Source of the DNA: Novosphingobium sp. 28-62-57
Lineage (GTDB): Bacteria; Pseudomonadota; Alphaproteobacteria; Sphingomonadales; Sphingomonadaceae
Direction: 5' to 3'
Length of the DNA: 64,000 nt
NCBI GenBank assembly: GCA_002256985.1
Contig: NCGO01000015.1
Location: 1-64,000 of the forward strand
This document shows, one piece after another, positions 63,184 to 64,000 of this stretch. Each line of letters starts with the position of its first letter. The stretch's first letter is position 1. The notes below the pieces were generated by a model, which worked only from the letters and a program-made list of their open reading frames with translations, did not search any database and was not told the DNA's origin. Made by a program: the position numbers and the translations under genes.

Positions 63184-64000
63184 TCAGAAGTTGATGCGTG
63201 CACCCACCTGATAACGGGCATAGCCCGGCGAGGAGAAGAACACGTTGTTCGTGCTGCGCAGATGGCCACGACGGTTCGAATTGGTGATGTTGATCCCTTC
63301 GACGAACAGCGTGTAGCCCTTCTTGAACTCCCAGCTCGCGCTGGCATCGACCTGGCCATAGGCCTCGATGAAGAACGGGTTCGGGCCGGTGCCGCCAAGG
63401 AACTTGTCACGCCAGTTGTAGGCAACGCGGGCCTGCAGACCGTTCTTGTCATAGAACAGCACCGCGTTGGCACTGTCGGACAGGCCGGTCAGCGCAAACT
63501 GGGGTACGCTCGAAGGCTGCGTGACATCATAGCGCGCATCGCCCTTCACCACGGTGTAGTTCAGGATCGTGCCGAAGCCCGTGTCCCAGAAGCTGTGCTG
63601 AATGGCGAATTCGAAGCCATAGAGCCGCGCCGTCCGGTCCGAGTTGATCGGCGTGGTGATCTGGAAGTTGACCGCGTTGTCTTCAGGCAGGCCAAGGATC
63701 TTGCCGGTGTAGTTGCCGGTCGCCGGATCGAAGCTGTCGACAACCACCGAGCCGGGATAATTGGCAAAGATGTAGTTGCGGACTGCGGTCGTGCTGGCGT
63801 TGGCACCCAGCGCAGCGATGGCAGCGCGATAGCGCGGACCATCAGCCGGGTTGGTCAGGCCGAAAGCTTCGCTGTCGATCCGGTCAGACGCGATGAAGTT
63901 GCTCACGCGCTTGTCGAAGAAGCCGACCGAAAGGTAGCTGGCCTTGTCGTAGTACCACTCGGCCGAAACATCGATGTTCTTCGACTTGTACGGGCTAAGC
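63184..64000 (-). CDS. TonB-dependent receptor, C-terminal part cut by window edge
   Basis: The visible 271 residues are the end of a beta-barrel; the frame is open to base 64000 (LSPYKSKNIDVSAEWYYDKASYLSVGFFDK is the edge part), so the plug and signal lie outside the window. Barrel strands and the final motif YARYQVGARINF with terminal Phe show an outer-membrane receptor of the same large-carbohydrate type as at 51366. It is upstream of SapC, cupin-like, halogenase-like and GH16 genes, so it likely takes up the glucan these genes work on. Confidence 0.9.
   Translation of the reverse strand, partial: LSPYKSKNIDVSAEWYYDKASYLSVGFFDKRVSNFIASDRIDSEAFGLTNPADGPRYRAAIAALGANASTTAVRNYIFANYPGSVVVDSFDPATGNYTGKILGLPEDNAVNFQITTPINSDRTARLYGFEFAIQHSFWDTGFGTILNYTVVKGDARYDVTQPSSVPQFALTGLSDSANAVLFYDKNGLQARVAYNWRDKFLGGTGPNPFFIEAYGQVDASASWEFKKGYTLFVEGINITNSNRRGHLRSTNNVFFSSPGYARYQVGARINF

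Overview
The window is high-GC DNA (overall look, codon use) from an alphaproteobacterium of the order Sphingomonadales, most likely Novosphingobium or a close relative. Reasons: a 402-residue ManD-type mannonate dehydratase whose catalytic residues fall at the same numbers as I recall for the Novosphingobium aromaticivorans enzyme (Asp210, His212, Glu236, Glu262); GcrA, an alphaproteobacterial cell-cycle regulator; several large TonB-dependent receptors; and SapC / cupin-like / tryptophan-halogenase-like genes next to glycoside hydrolases, a layout typical of sphingomonads and caulobacters. No database was searched; family calls are made by reading the translations.

Layout. (1) 1-6634: sugar-acid locus. 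A minus-strand operon of a DUF1080 lipoprotein, two Tat-exported Gfo/Idh/MocA oxidoreductases and an ApbE-like protein, then a GntR/FCD regulator divergent from manD. (2) 6860-14325: a TonB-dependent receptor and an MHS-type (alpha-ketoglutarate permease-like) transporter, divergent from a DctB/DctD-like two-component pair; the DctD-like protein lacks the GAFTGA loop and the Walker B glutamate. (3) 14404-26437: sulfur cluster. Minus strand: sulfide:quinone oxidoreductase, DUF2892 protein, TolC-type channel, persulfide dioxygenase-like MBL enzyme, TauE exporter. Plus strand: rhodanese, RND adaptor, RND pump, BigR-like ArsR regulator, then a Tll0287-like haem protein, a TsdA-like dihaem cytochrome and a DsrE-like protein. 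(4) 26634-31400: tRNA-Ser(CGA), hspQ, an ABC-2 permease, gcrA, a diguanylate cyclase and small proteins. (5) 31509-45023: translation and RNA core, all minus: rimP-nusA-ylxR-infB-[toxin-antitoxin]-DUF1697-rbfA, then tdk-GNAT, M50 protease-truB-rpsO-pnp; a YceI gene is on the plus strand. (6) 45024-45809: a sigma54-like promoter, a 46-residue exported peptide gene and a PspC-domain gene. (7) 46665-49399: a 2.7-kb element with a tyrosine recombinase inserted at tRNA-Arg(TCT), bounded by a 39-bp duplication of the tRNA 5' half. (8) 49593-64000: polysaccharide-utilisation locus for a probable beta-glucan: GH16, GH3, LacI regulator, MFS transporter, two TonB receptors, SapC, cupin-like protein, a frameshifted tryptophan-halogenase-like gene and a secreted tyrosine phosphatase.

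How the parts may work together (inference). The sulfur cluster could oxidise sulfide to persulfide (SQR), consume it (MBL dioxygenase, rhodanese), export sulfite (TauE), and export an unknown product through a three-part RND pump, with the ArsR protein sensing persulfide. Region 8 would break laminarin-like glucan outside or in the periplasm (GH16, GH3), take it in through TonB receptors and the MFS protein, under LacI control.
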